64,000 nucleotides of DNA from Phycisphaerales bacterium (GTDB lineage Bacteria; Planctomycetota; Phycisphaerae; Phycisphaerales; UBA1924), in NCBI GenBank assembly GCA_019744815.1, contig JAIEUA010000012.1, positions 186,001-250,000 of the forward strand, written 5' to 3'. The notes under the pieces were generated by a model. That model was not told where the DNA came from and did no database searches. It saw only the letters and a list, made by a program, of their open reading frames with translations. The translations under genes and the position numbers were made by a program. Each line of letters starts with the position of its first letter. The stretch's first letter is position 1. Positions 1-7,600 of the stretch are shown in pieces.

Positions 1-69
1 GACGATGAGTGGCTGACGCCAGGGGTGCGGGAGGCGATCGCGAAGGCCCGCACGCCCGAGGCTCCGTGA
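1..69 (+). CDS. C-terminal end of an unidentified protein (partial)
   Basis: Frame 1 is open from the window edge and encodes 22 residues (DDEWLTPGVREAIAKARTPEAP) before a TGA at 67-69. It is probably the tail of a gene that starts to the left of the window. Too little remains to name a family. It converges with the carbonic-anhydrase-like gene on the other strand, with only 3 bases between the two stop codons. Confidence 0.4.
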   Translation, partial: DDEWLTPGVREAIAKARTPEAP

Positions 70-72
70 TGT

Positions 73-537
73 TCAAGCGTCAACGCGTTCGAAGTTGATG
101 CCGCCATCGAGTAGCCTCGCGAAATAGGCCTCGATCGTGTCGATCCCCGTGACGCGGTGGACGAACGCCGCGGCCCGGACCAGGTCGGCTTTCTGCACAA
201 GCTCCAACCGCGGCTCCTTCAGCTCCAGCCGGTTGGCGTAGAAGGCGCAGCCGCTGTGCGCAATCAGGACCACGCGTTTGAGCTTGTGGTACTCGACCAG
301 AAAGTTCAGTTCATCAACGACGCCGGACTCTTCCAGATGGGCCTGCGGATGCCCGGCCACACAGGCGGGTCCGCCGGGGAGACAGAGCCGGTCGTAGCGG
401 GGGAGTCCGAGTGAGTTCTGCAGAAAGTCGTCGAAGTGCTCACCCAGCCGACCGTCCGAGCAGTACATGGCGGCGGCGTGGATGCGGGTCGGGTCATAGC
501 GGAGCGAGCTCTTGTAACAGGTAGCGTTCTCCGTCAT
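73..537 (-). CDS. Beta-carbonic-anhydrase-like zinc protein
   Basis: A 154-residue protein starting at the ATG at 537. It carries the two zinc motifs of beta-class carbonic anhydrases: C26-S-D28-G-R30 (CxDxR) and H94-S-G-C97 (HxxC). If active it would interconvert CO2 and bicarbonate in the cytoplasm. It is shorter than the usual 190-230 residues, and the stretch between the motifs does not look like the canonical core, so activity is uncertain; it may be a divergent carbonic-anhydrase-fold protein. The start overlaps the stop of the upstream propeller gene by an ATGA, which suggests coupled translation. Confidence 0.7.
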   Translation of the reverse strand: MTENATCYKSSLRYDPTRIHAAAMYCSDGRLGEHFDDFLQNSLGLPRYDRLCLPGGPACVAGHPQAHLEESGVVDELNFLVEYHKLKRVVLIAHSGCAFYANRLELKEPRLELVQKADLVRAAAFVHRVTGIDTIEAYFARLLDGGINFERVDA

Positions 538-1205
538 GTGGGCATGATACTGCGCTCGCCCGATCGCTGCGGGAACGTCCAACCCTTCAATGGGTGACGC
601 CCGTGAACGCCCAACACCCGCGGCTGAGGCGTTCCGTCGAGGCCTCCGGAACCGCCAAGAACCACCGTGCCCAGGAAGGCTCCGGTGGAGAGGTTGTACC
701 TGAGCAGGCTGTCGGTGCCGAAGGATCCGACGAGCAGGTTGCCCTCGGGGTCGAACGTCATGCCGATGGGCGTATTGAGCGACGACGTGACGGCCAAGGA
801 ACCGAGATTCCCGCCGGTAGTGAGGTTGTACCACTGAATGCGTTTGCTGACCGAGTAGGCGCCGAGCAGGCGGCTTTGAGAGTCGATGAGGACGCCGGTG
901 GCGTTGGAGAGCGAGCCACCGCCGGAGGTGCATTGGAACTGCCCCGCGGCATTGAATCGGTAGACGGTGTTGGAGAGGGCGGCTCCGACAAAGAGATCGC
1001 CGTTGGGCGCGAACGTGAGACCGACGGTGCCGCTCATGCCGTTCCTCGAGGCGAAGACGTCTTTGGACACTCCGGTGCTGCCGTCGAATCGCAGGACGGA
1101 GTTGCTGAACCGCGAAGACACCAGCAGGTCGCCGGATTGAGCAAGGGCCAGAAAAGGGAGGAACGCCACCGCGAGAATCGCGCCGAGGGGGGAACGGAAC
1201 AACAT
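534..1205 (-). CDS. Secreted NHL/SMP-30-like beta-propeller protein
   Basis: A 223-residue protein from the ATG at 1205. It begins with a signal peptide (MLFRSPLGAILAVAFLPFLA, cleavage near ALAQS). Repeated units of the type GLTFAPNGDLFVG, GVLIDSQSRLLGA and GMTFDPEGNLLVG are typical blades of NHL or Vgb-like propellers. Only about four to five blades are present and the last 35 or so residues do not resemble a blade, so the fold may be truncated. The open frame extends upstream to 1511, but that extension is Arg-rich and lacks a signal peptide. The function is unknown; it is likely exported. Confidence 0.6.
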   Translation of the reverse strand: MLFRSPLGAILAVAFLPFLALAQSGDLLVSSRFSNSVLRFDGSTGVSKDVFASRNGMSGTVGLTFAPNGDLFVGAALSNTVYRFNAAGQFQCTSGGGSLSNATGVLIDSQSRLLGAYSVSKRIQWYNLTTGGNLGSLAVTSSLNTPIGMTFDPEGNLLVGSFGTDSLLRYNLSTGAFLGTVVLGGSGGLDGTPQPRVLGVHGRHPLKGWTFPQRSGERSIMPT

Positions 1206-1590
1206 GTCCAAAGCTGCAGTTCGAGCGGCAGAACGCCGCGCGACCCCTGCACGAGCGAGGGAGATAGAGCGCACGAACGGAGGCGTGACCAGAGAGAAGC
1301 CCAACTCGTGAAACACGATCGGCTTGGGCAAGAGCCTGGATCCTCGCAGAAAACGGCTCCTTTGCGGAATGCTGCTGCGGCGACGCGGGCGCAAAAAGAA
1401 GCGGGCCCGCAACGGCGCGGTACCCGCTATGAGGAAAAGGGTCGATTGGCGAGGCTGAACGAGTCGATCGGTACGCCGCACCAACGAAAAGCCGCGACGT
1501 GATGGCCACACGACTCAGCAGATGTCCGAGAACCACCTGTCGATTGCGACAATCCGACTGCAAGAGCAAGCCAGAGATCGGATCTCGTGT
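1206..1590. other. Intergenic stretch, no gene recognised
   Basis: 385 bases between the propeller gene and the anti-sigma factor gene, both on the minus strand. Frames are open here on both strands, but their translations are Arg/Pro-rich and show no family motif or good ribosome binding site. It probably holds the promoter of the propeller gene; no convincing -35/-10 pair was seen. Confidence 0.4.
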
Positions 1591-2394
1591 CTACTTACCC
1601 GGCGCGTGCGGGCCGAGATTGTCGATGATCCGCGGGGTGTCGAGAGGCGACACCTCGTAGAACGCGACCCCGTCGATGACCGCCTTGTGGACGTGCAACG
1701 CCTTGTTGTGCGCCACAAGCTCGCCGACCGCGGGCGGACCTTTGCCAGACTCGCGAACTTTCAGGTCGAGGGCAACGATGATGGGCAGATCGCCCGACTT
1801 GGCGAGCAGCACGCCTGTATACGGTGAGATCGCGGTCGAATAGGACCAGCCCACGAGGGTGATGTCCGAGCGTTCCTCGCGGGGGGCGAGAGAGACCCCG
1901 AACTTGGTGCCCAACCACTCGGCGAACTTGTCGCGGGTGGTGCAGACTTCTTCGGGCTTGAAACCCGTATCGACGGTGGAGTTGTACAGCGCGGCCAGCG
2001 TCGGTCGCACGGTCGCAACGACGCCGCCCGGTCGGGAGCCGGAGATGAAGTAAACGCTCAGCAATCCCGCGCAACCGATCGCCGCCGCGGCCGCGAGGGG
2101 CAGCCACTTGGGGAATCGCAACGTACGCGGCGGAGCGGTGATCGCGCTGTCGCCGCCGCCAGCGTTTCGGGCCGTCGTTCGCTTCGAAGCCTTGAGATCG
2201 AGCGCGGCCGCCGAGAACTGGGCTCGCAGCGAGGCGTCGATGTCACCCTGCCACGACCGAGCCTCGTCGAGTGCGGCTCGGAGCTGCGGGGAGGATTCCA
2301 AAGCACGCTCGAACCCGGCGACCTCAGCGGCAGACATCCCGCCGTCGAGATAACGGTCCAGGTCGTCGAGGAGTTGGGGCGAGAGATTGCTCAC
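1591..2394 (-). CDS. Putative membrane-anchored anti-sigma factor
   Basis: A 267-residue protein. The N-terminal 65 residues (LDDLDRYLDGGMSAAEVAGF...) resemble the acidic helical domain of anti-sigma factors. A single membrane segment lies at about residues 97-118, followed by a roughly 145-residue outer domain. The HxxxCxxC zinc motif of the ZAS class is absent. The start overlaps the stop of the ECF sigma gene by ATGA (2391-2394), the arrangement expected of a sigma factor and its membrane antagonist. The role is inferred mainly from this pairing; the outer domain is not recognised. Confidence 0.65.
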   Translation of the reverse strand: MSNLSPQLLDDLDRYLDGGMSAAEVAGFERALESSPQLRAALDEARSWQGDIDASLRAQFSAAALDLKASKRTTARNAGGGDSAITAPPRTLRFPKWLPLAAAAAIGCAGLLSVYFISGSRPGGVVATVRPTLAALYNSTVDTGFKPEEVCTTRDKFAEWLGTKFGVSLAPREERSDITLVGWSYSTAISPYTGVLLAKSGDLPIIVALDLKVRESGKGPPAVGELVAHNKALHVHKAVIDGVAFYEVSPLDTPRIIDNLGPHAPGK

Positions 2395-3101
2395 CGGCTG
2401 TCGTCCTCCTCAGCGCTGGTTCGACCGTAATGCGCGGCCATGCGTTCGCGGAGCATGCGGCGGGAGCGGAAGACGTGGCTCATCGCCGTGTTCTCGTTCA
2501 GGTCCGTGATCGCTGCGATCTGGGCGTAGCTGAGCTCCCCGACCGTGCGCAAGAGCAGGCAGACCCGGGAGACTTCGTCCAAACCCATCAGTGCCTTGTG
2601 GACCGAGGCGTCGAAAATCTCGGGGTTGGCGGTCCTGCCGTCACCGGTCATCGGTATCTCTCGCAGCTGCCTGAACTCACCACCGACGGGAACATGAGTC
2701 GTGGAACCCGCCCGGGCGTCGATCATTTCCTGCCCGGACGGCGAAGCGGGGTTTCGAGCCCTCTTGCGAGACGTGTTCCGCCCCACGTTTCGAACAATCT
2801 GAGACATCCAACCTTCAAAGGACGTTCCAGGCGTGAATCGATCCAAGGACGCCAGGCCGATCAAGCTGGCCTCCTGCACGACATCGTCAGCCTCGTGCCG
2901 GTCTCCCAACACTGCGGATGCCACGATGAGCAAAGCGGGACGACACTTCTCCAAGAGCCGCACAAAATCCTCTCGACTAAGCCGTGCCGGGCTGGCCCCA
3001 CCCGGAGAAGCCGAGGGTCCAGCCGATGGAGCAGCTCCCCGAGCATTCTGAGCGGGGCCAACATCCTTCGCGGGGTTCTTATCCAATCCCTCGAAGTTCA
3101 T
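2391..3101 (-). CDS. ECF-type RNA polymerase sigma factor
   Basis: A 236-residue protein. Sigma region 2 is visible at roughly residues 45-105 (ADDVVQEASLIGLASL, then FEGWMSQIVRN). Region 4 lies near residues 175-222 (LSYAQIAAITDLNENTAMSH, followed by VFRSRRMLRE) with a helix-turn-helix. The N-terminal 40 residues are Ala/Pro/Gly-rich. It would direct RNA polymerase to a stress or envelope regulon and be held by the overlapping downstream gene product. The regulon is not identifiable here. Confidence 0.85.
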   Translation of the reverse strand: MNFEGLDKNPAKDVGPAQNARGAAPSAGPSASPGGASPARLSREDFVRLLEKCRPALLIVASAVLGDRHEADDVVQEASLIGLASLDRFTPGTSFEGWMSQIVRNVGRNTSRKRARNPASPSGQEMIDARAGSTTHVPVGGEFRQLREIPMTGDGRTANPEIFDASVHKALMGLDEVSRVCLLLRTVGELSYAQIAAITDLNENTAMSHVFRSRRMLRERMAAHYGRTSAEEDDSR

Positions 3102-3572
3102 ACCGGCGATAGCCTAGCCCGCTTCACGCGTCCCAAGCCCGATCCGTCGGACCTCATTCCCCTCCGGACGGTCAATCCGTCACCTTTTCCGGAATCCAAT
3201 GTCTGGAGAGAGGTCGGGTCTTGCAGAATTCGCGCAGGCTTGACGCGTGTGGTATGCGGGCCGCTCGTCGAATCGCGCCCGCCGCTGGATCGTGAGTGGG
3301 GGCCCCTTTCCAGGTCCTTGGAGCCCGAGAACCACCAACCGTCCCGGCGATCCTGAGGGGCTTCCGCGGATCGCATGGGTTGGCACCAGGAGTCTGATCG
3401 CGGGTCCGGCTTCGGCGTCAGATCAGCGGGCCTGCCGCCTTGGTATGCTCGCTTTCGTGTCCGTTGGGTTCGATGGATGCCGGCGCGGGATCCGCACTCA
3501 TCCGGTGCGGCCACTCCAACTAGGGGTGTTCATCGAGGTCCCGTCGACCAGCAGCAAGCAAGGGAGTGAAGC
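3102..3572. other. Divergent intergenic region, nothing recognised
   Basis: 471 bases between the ECF sigma gene (leftward) and the first PH-domain gene (rightward). It must hold both promoters. A short hairpin (CCGCAC...GTGCGG) lies near 3493-3511. An open frame on the plus strand (3247-3576) has no family resemblance and no ribosome binding site, so it is not called. Confidence 0.35.
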
Positions 3573-4172
3573 GTGAGCGAGGTTTCCAAACCTTGGTGGA
3601 GGGATCAAGATCCCCACGCCGAATCCTCGTTCGAACCCTCCCGAATCACCCGGCCCGACGACTCCCTGCTTCGCTACTACTTGGTCGTGTCGCTCTTCGC
3701 GTTCGTCGCGTTCCCGGTGGTCTTTCTGGTCCACTACATCCGCTTTCGCACCCTTCGTTACCGTTTCGACGACGAGGGCGTGTGGATGGGATGGGGCTGG
3801 CTCTGGCGACAAGAGATCAGCCTCACGTACCGCCGCATCCAGGACATCCACGTCACCAAGAACGTGCTCCAGCGATGGTTCGGACTGGCGAGCGTCCAGC
3901 TGCAGACCGCGGCCGGTGGTGTCTCGCCTCAGATGGTGATCGAGGGCGTGCTGGACGCAGAGAAGCTGCGGGATTTTCTGTACACCAAGATGCGAGGAGC
4001 GCGGGGCGAGGTGGTGAGCAGCAGGGGCGAGTCTCCCACGCAGAGCCGCACCGACACCGGGGACCAAGTCCTCCGAGTGCTCGAAGACATTCGGGCCGGT
4101 GTCGAGCGTCAAAACGCCCGGATCGCCGCTCTGGAGGCAAGGGCCCGGGGAGGTGACAATGGAAGCTCCTGA
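3573..4172 (+). CDS. Bacterial PH-domain (YdbS-like) membrane protein
   Basis: A 199-residue protein from a GTG at 3573, with AAGGGAG ahead of it. A hydrophobic segment at about residues 33-57 (LLRYYLVVSLFAFVAFPVVF...) is followed by a bPH2 domain: YRFDDEGVWMGWGWLWRQEI, then YRRIQDIHVTKNVLQRWFGL and a VQLQTAAGG strand. The last 35 residues (VLRVLEDIRAGVERQNARIA...) look like a coiled coil. It overlaps the next gene, which encodes a second PH-domain protein, by 14 bases, so they probably act as a pair in the membrane. Function unknown. Confidence 0.75.
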   Translation: MSEVSKPWWRDQDPHAESSFEPSRITRPDDSLLRYYLVVSLFAFVAFPVVFLVHYIRFRTLRYRFDDEGVWMGWGWLWRQEISLTYRRIQDIHVTKNVLQRWFGLASVQLQTAAGGVSPQMVIEGVLDAEKLRDFLYTKMRGARGEVVSSRGESPTQSRTDTGDQVLRVLEDIRAGVERQNARIAALEARARGGDNGSS

Positions 4173-4917
4173 CCCGCATCGCCGCGAACCGCGCGGAGTC
4201 GTGGAGGCCGCGAGCGATTGGGTGTACCAGGGCGTGTGGGGTGTGCTGTCGAGCGCCCTGCGCGTGCCGCGGGAGCCTCCCGGTCTGCCCACTTCGATCG
4301 GCGGCGGCAACGCTCTGCGGCTCAAGCCCGGACCGGCGTATCTGCGCTACCGCAAAATGTGGTTCTGGATCGGGCTGACCGCGATCGATATCGCTCTCGT
4401 CATCTTCTGGCTCGTGATCGCGTGGCGATTCCCTATCGCCGGCGTGTTGATCGCGATCCCGATGCTGATCCTGATCGTGCTGCCGGACGTGATCGCCTAT
4501 CTCGCGATTCATCTGGGTTACGACACGACCTGGTACGTGATCACCGACCGGAGCATGAGACTGCGCAGCGGCGTCTGGACCATCCACGAGATGACTCTGA
4601 CCTTCGAGAACGTCCAGAACGTCGAGATCGTCCAAGGACCGATCGAGCGCCGCTTCGGGATCGCGACCCTGAAGGTCGAAACGGCCGGCGGGGTGAGCCA
4701 CGGCCAACACGGGACACCCATCGGGGCCAGCAACGTCGGCATGCTGGTCGGGCTCGAGAATGCCCCGGAGGTCCGCGAGTGGATCATGCAGCGTGTGAAG
4801 GCGTCACGGGCGGCCGGGCTGGGCGATGAATCACACCGTCCTCCCGCGGAGAACGCGGGCTTCACCGCGGCCCACATGCGGGAACTGCTGGCGATCCGCG
4901 CGAGCCTGCTCGCGTAA
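4159..4917 (+). CDS. Second bacterial PH-domain membrane protein
   Basis: A 252-residue protein. The ATG at 4159 is chosen because GGGAGGTG sits just upstream. Two membrane segments lie at about residues 67-115 (MWFWIGLTAIDIALVIFWL... and VLIAIPMLILIVLPDVIAYL). The bPH2 domain follows: WYVITDRSMRLRSGVWTIHE, FENVQNVEIVQGPIERRFGI and TLKVETAGG. The tail contains an MRELLAIRASLL helix, common at the end of these proteins. Related to the PH protein encoded just upstream and overlapping it. Confidence 0.75.
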   Translation: MEAPDPHRREPRGVVEAASDWVYQGVWGVLSSALRVPREPPGLPTSIGGGNALRLKPGPAYLRYRKMWFWIGLTAIDIALVIFWLVIAWRFPIAGVLIAIPMLILIVLPDVIAYLAIHLGYDTTWYVITDRSMRLRSGVWTIHEMTLTFENVQNVEIVQGPIERRFGIATLKVETAGGVSHGQHGTPIGASNVGMLVGLENAPEVREWIMQRVKASRAAGLGDESHRPPAENAGFTAAHMRELLAIRASLLA

Positions 4918-5008
4918 TCGATTCCCGCCGCGTCCCGTCGCTTGATCGTGCGATGAACCACCGACGCCTCGCGACCTCACCACGGGCGACCTCACACCGG
5001 GGCGATCG

Positions 5009-5598
5009 CTAGTAGTGGTACTGCGGCTTCCAGTCGCCGATCCCGCCCTGGAGCAGATCGAACATCGGAAAATGGCACAGAAGTCGTCGCCGGGTCCGAA
5101 ACCTCGCGCCGCGCTTCGGACGATGGTCCCGTCCGGGTTGCGGCGCAGGGCGCTGATGCCGGGCATGAAACCCTCTTTGCCGTCGCCATGGATCCCGACA
5201 AATCCGAGGTCCTTCGCGAACGATGTTCCCGCGTGCGAAACGACCGGGAACGTCCAGCCGCGCGCCACGGAGAATGCTGCGGCAACATCCGGGGCGTCCG
5301 GAGTGGTCAATACGAAGGCGCACCTGGACGCGAGATGCTTGTACATCGACGCGAACCCATCCGCCCAGGTCGTGCAGTACACGCACGAGCGTCCCATGTT
5401 GTGGACGACCAGCAGGTCGCGTGAGGATCCAAAGAGCTCCGACAGCTGCACGCTCGCCTCGGTTCCCGCGGCTCGGAGGGAATAGTCGCGCACCGGCCGG
5501 GGTGGCTGCGATCGCAGCGCCTTGGTGAGTTCGGCCTTGGCGGCCTGCACGGCCTGCTCAAGCCGGGCCACCTCTTCGTTCGCGTACGTCGCTGCCAT
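5009..5598 (-). pseudogene. DUF899 thioredoxin-like protein, frameshifted near the 3' end
   Basis: Starts at the ATG at 5598. The first 175 or so codons match the DUF899 family: a thioredoxin-like fold with NMGRSCVYCTTWADGF, TFPVVSHAGTSFAKDLGF and a GDDFCAIF segment. At about 5064-5072 the frame slips. In the original frame the tail becomes unrelated Arg-rich sequence running to 4831. One base over, the family's normal end (MFDLLQGGIGDWKPQYHY) reads to a TAG at 5009. A single missing base in a T/C-rich run explains this. It is either a recent mutation or a sequencing error; an intact product would have about 196 residues. Confidence 0.75.
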
Positions 5599-5721
5599 GA
5601 GTCTCTCCGGTGGGGGGTGTGCTGCTCGCGCAGCCTACCAGACACAACCAGCGCGAGAGTGGCATCGGAAATGTGTGGCGGCGGTCCGAAGCCTTCCGTG
5701 CACGAAAGGTACGCTCGCCTC

Positions 5722-6399
5722 ATGGCCCCACCCCCCAAGTCTGTGCCGCACGTCCCGTTTGTGCCCAATCAGCCGCCGGTTGAGGCGGCCCGAGCCTTCT
5801 ACGAGACGATGCGGCAGCGACGCAGCGTTCGATTCTTCAGCTCCCAGGATGTCAGCGAAGAGATCATCCGGTGGTGCGTCTCCGCCGCGGGCACGGCACC
5901 GTCGGGTGCGAACAAGCAGCCGTGGCGATTCGTCGCGGTGCGCAACAAGGAGCTGAAGCACCAGATCCGCGCCGCGGCCGAGGCGGAGGAGCGAGAGTTC
6001 TACGCGCGTCGCGCCACGCCTCAGTGGCTGGCGGATCTCGCTCCGTTGGGCACCGACCCCGACAAGGAGTTTCTCGACATCGCGCCCTGGCTGATCGTGG
6101 TGTTCAAGCTGATGAGAGAGGATCCCCGAGCCGACGCCTCGGAACCCGCCGGTCAGGTGTACTACGTGAACGAGTCGGTCGGCATCGCGTGCGGCCTGCT
6201 CATCGCCGCGATCCATCAAGCGGGCCTGGTCACGCTGACCCACACACCAAGCCCGATGGGCTTCTTGTCCAAGCTGCTCGGCAGGCCGGACCACGAGCGG
6301 CCCTTCCTGCTCTTGCCCGTCGGGCACCCCGCCGATGGCTGCGTCGTCCCCGACATCGCACGCAAGCCTCTCGACGAGATCCTCGTCATCCGGCGATGA
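5722..6399 (+). CDS. Nitroreductase-family flavoprotein
   Basis: A 225-residue protein from the ATG at 5722. FMN-binding features of the nitroreductase fold are visible: [14 protein letters not shown] near residues 30-43, [19 protein letters not shown], and the late GHPADG near the C-terminus. The order of motifs and PSGAN resemble the iodotyrosine-deiodinase/BluB-like branch more than NfsA or NfsB. It likely uses FMN and NAD(P)H in the cytoplasm; substrate unknown. It stands alone, converging with the MarR-GNAT gene 19 bases away. Confidence 0.8.
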   Translation: MAPPPKSVPHVPFVPNQPPVEAARAFYETMRQRRSVRFFSSQDVSEEIIRWCVSAAGTAPSGANKQPWRFVAVRNKELKHQIRAAAEAEEREFYARRATPQWLADLAPLGTDPDKEFLDIAPWLIVVFKLMREDPRADASEPAGQVYYVNESVGIACGLLIAAIHQAGLVTLTHTPSPMGFLSKLLGRPDHERPFLLLPVGHPADGCVVPDIARKPLDEILVIRR

Positions 6400-6418
6400 A
6401 CGGCCCTCGGGCGGCGTC

Positions 6419-7366
6419 CTACTTCGCGAGCCGGATCTCCATGCAGAGATCGCATCTCTGCGTCTCGGTCTGGGCGGGTCGTTCGACCTCTTTGAAGCCG
6501 AGCTTCTTGTAAAGCCGAACCGCCGGTTCCAGGACGCGGCTGGTCTCCAGATACACCGTTCGCGCGCCCCGCTTCTTGGCTCGCGTAATCGCCTCGCGGG
6601 CCAGACGCTCCCCGATGCCGCGGCCGCGATGCTTGGGATCGACCGCCAGCTTGAGGAGCTCCCAGCGTCCTTCCGTGAGAGGCTTGACCGCCACGGCGCC
6701 GACCGTTTCGCTCTCCATCATCGCCATGATCACGCTGCCCCCCTTGGCGATGATCTCCTGCTCGGGGTTCTTCAGCACCTGCTCGTCGATCGGCTCGAGG
6801 GTGAAGTTCTTCTCCAGCCACGCGAGATTCAGCGTGCGGAACTTGTCCTTAGTCTTGGAGTCCATGTCCGCCAGCTTCAGCCCTCGGGACAGGTAGCGGG
6901 CCTGCAGACGGTCGAACATGGGGCGTTCGCGCATCGCCTGCTCGAGCTTTTCCAGCTTGGCGATGATGTCCAGCCCCGCGTCCTCGCTCAGCTCTCGGCT
7001 CGCTTCTTCGATCGCCGACCAGATGGGCTCCATCTTCGCGGCGAGGTCCTTTCCCTTGCGGGTCAGTTCGATGGTGCGACGGCGTTCGTCCTTCACGTCG
7101 GTCTTGGAGGACAACAGGCCGTCTTTGGTCAGCTCCTTGGCCATCTGGCTGATCGCCGGGTGCGTCAAGCCGAGCTGCGTGGCCGCCTCGCCGATGCTGA
7201 GGTTGGGCTGCTCGATGAGCAGCCGGAACAGCCCGAACCACTTGGGCGAGAAACTGACGCCGTGAAGTTTGTAGAAACGCGCCGCATCGCCCATGAGATC
7301 ATCGCTGAGACGCCGGAGGCGGCTCCCCAGGGCGAGGTAGCCAAGTGCGCTGAGAAAATCACCCAT
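6419..7366 (-). CDS. MarR-type regulator fused to a GNAT acetyltransferase
   Basis: A 315-residue protein from the ATG at 7366 (MGDFLSALGYLALGSRLRRL). Residues 1-150 form a MarR winged-helix domain: GEAATQLGLTHPAISQMAKE is the recognition helix region, then KTDVKDERRRTIELTRKG is the wing. Residues 160-315 form a GNAT domain with the acetyl-CoA signature LAVDPKHRGRGIGERLAREA and a final VRLYKKLGF. Such fusions occur in several phyla and may couple DNA binding to acetylation of an effector. An AT-rich inverted repeat about 150 bases upstream may be its operator. Confidence 0.8.
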   Translation of the reverse strand: MGDFLSALGYLALGSRLRRLSDDLMGDAARFYKLHGVSFSPKWFGLFRLLIEQPNLSIGEAATQLGLTHPAISQMAKELTKDGLLSSKTDVKDERRRTIELTRKGKDLAAKMEPIWSAIEEASRELSEDAGLDIIAKLEKLEQAMRERPMFDRLQARYLSRGLKLADMDSKTKDKFRTLNLAWLEKNFTLEPIDEQVLKNPEQEIIAKGGSVIMAMMESETVGAVAVKPLTEGRWELLKLAVDPKHRGRGIGERLAREAITRAKKRGARTVYLETSRVLEPAVRLYKKLGFKEVERPAQTETQRCDLCMEIRLAK

Positions 7367-7517
7367 CGAGAGCCCCTCAAGCCCGGCGGCCGCCGGACGA
7401 CGTTCCTTCCGAACCACGAGACCGCCAACCAGACCCCGCACCCCTTGCTCCCCAGCGTCTGGATGCCGATCGGTAGTGTCTCACAAAACATGCGACGTGT
7501 CCAGTGGCGCGGACGTC

Positions 7518-7554
7518 TTTATCGCGGCCATTAGGAAACAGATAACGCAATAAA
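7518..7554. promoter_or_regulatory. AT-rich inverted repeat, possible MarR-GNAT operator
   Basis: TTTATCGCG (7518-7526) and CGCAATAAA (7546-7554) are inverted copies, 8 of 9 bases matching, separated by 19 bases. The stretch is clearly more AT-rich than its surroundings. It lies upstream of the MarR-GNAT gene in the 234-base gap before the DUF748 gene. Assignment as an operator or promoter is a guess from location. Confidence 0.25.
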
Positions 7555-7600
7555 TCCGTCTTGGATCGCTCTCGGTCCACCGCTTGCCGCCGTGTGCCTT

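Noticed and set aside
3247..3576. 109-codon open frame before the first PH-domain gene
   Set aside because: No ribosome binding site, no similarity to any family, and unusual composition for a protein.
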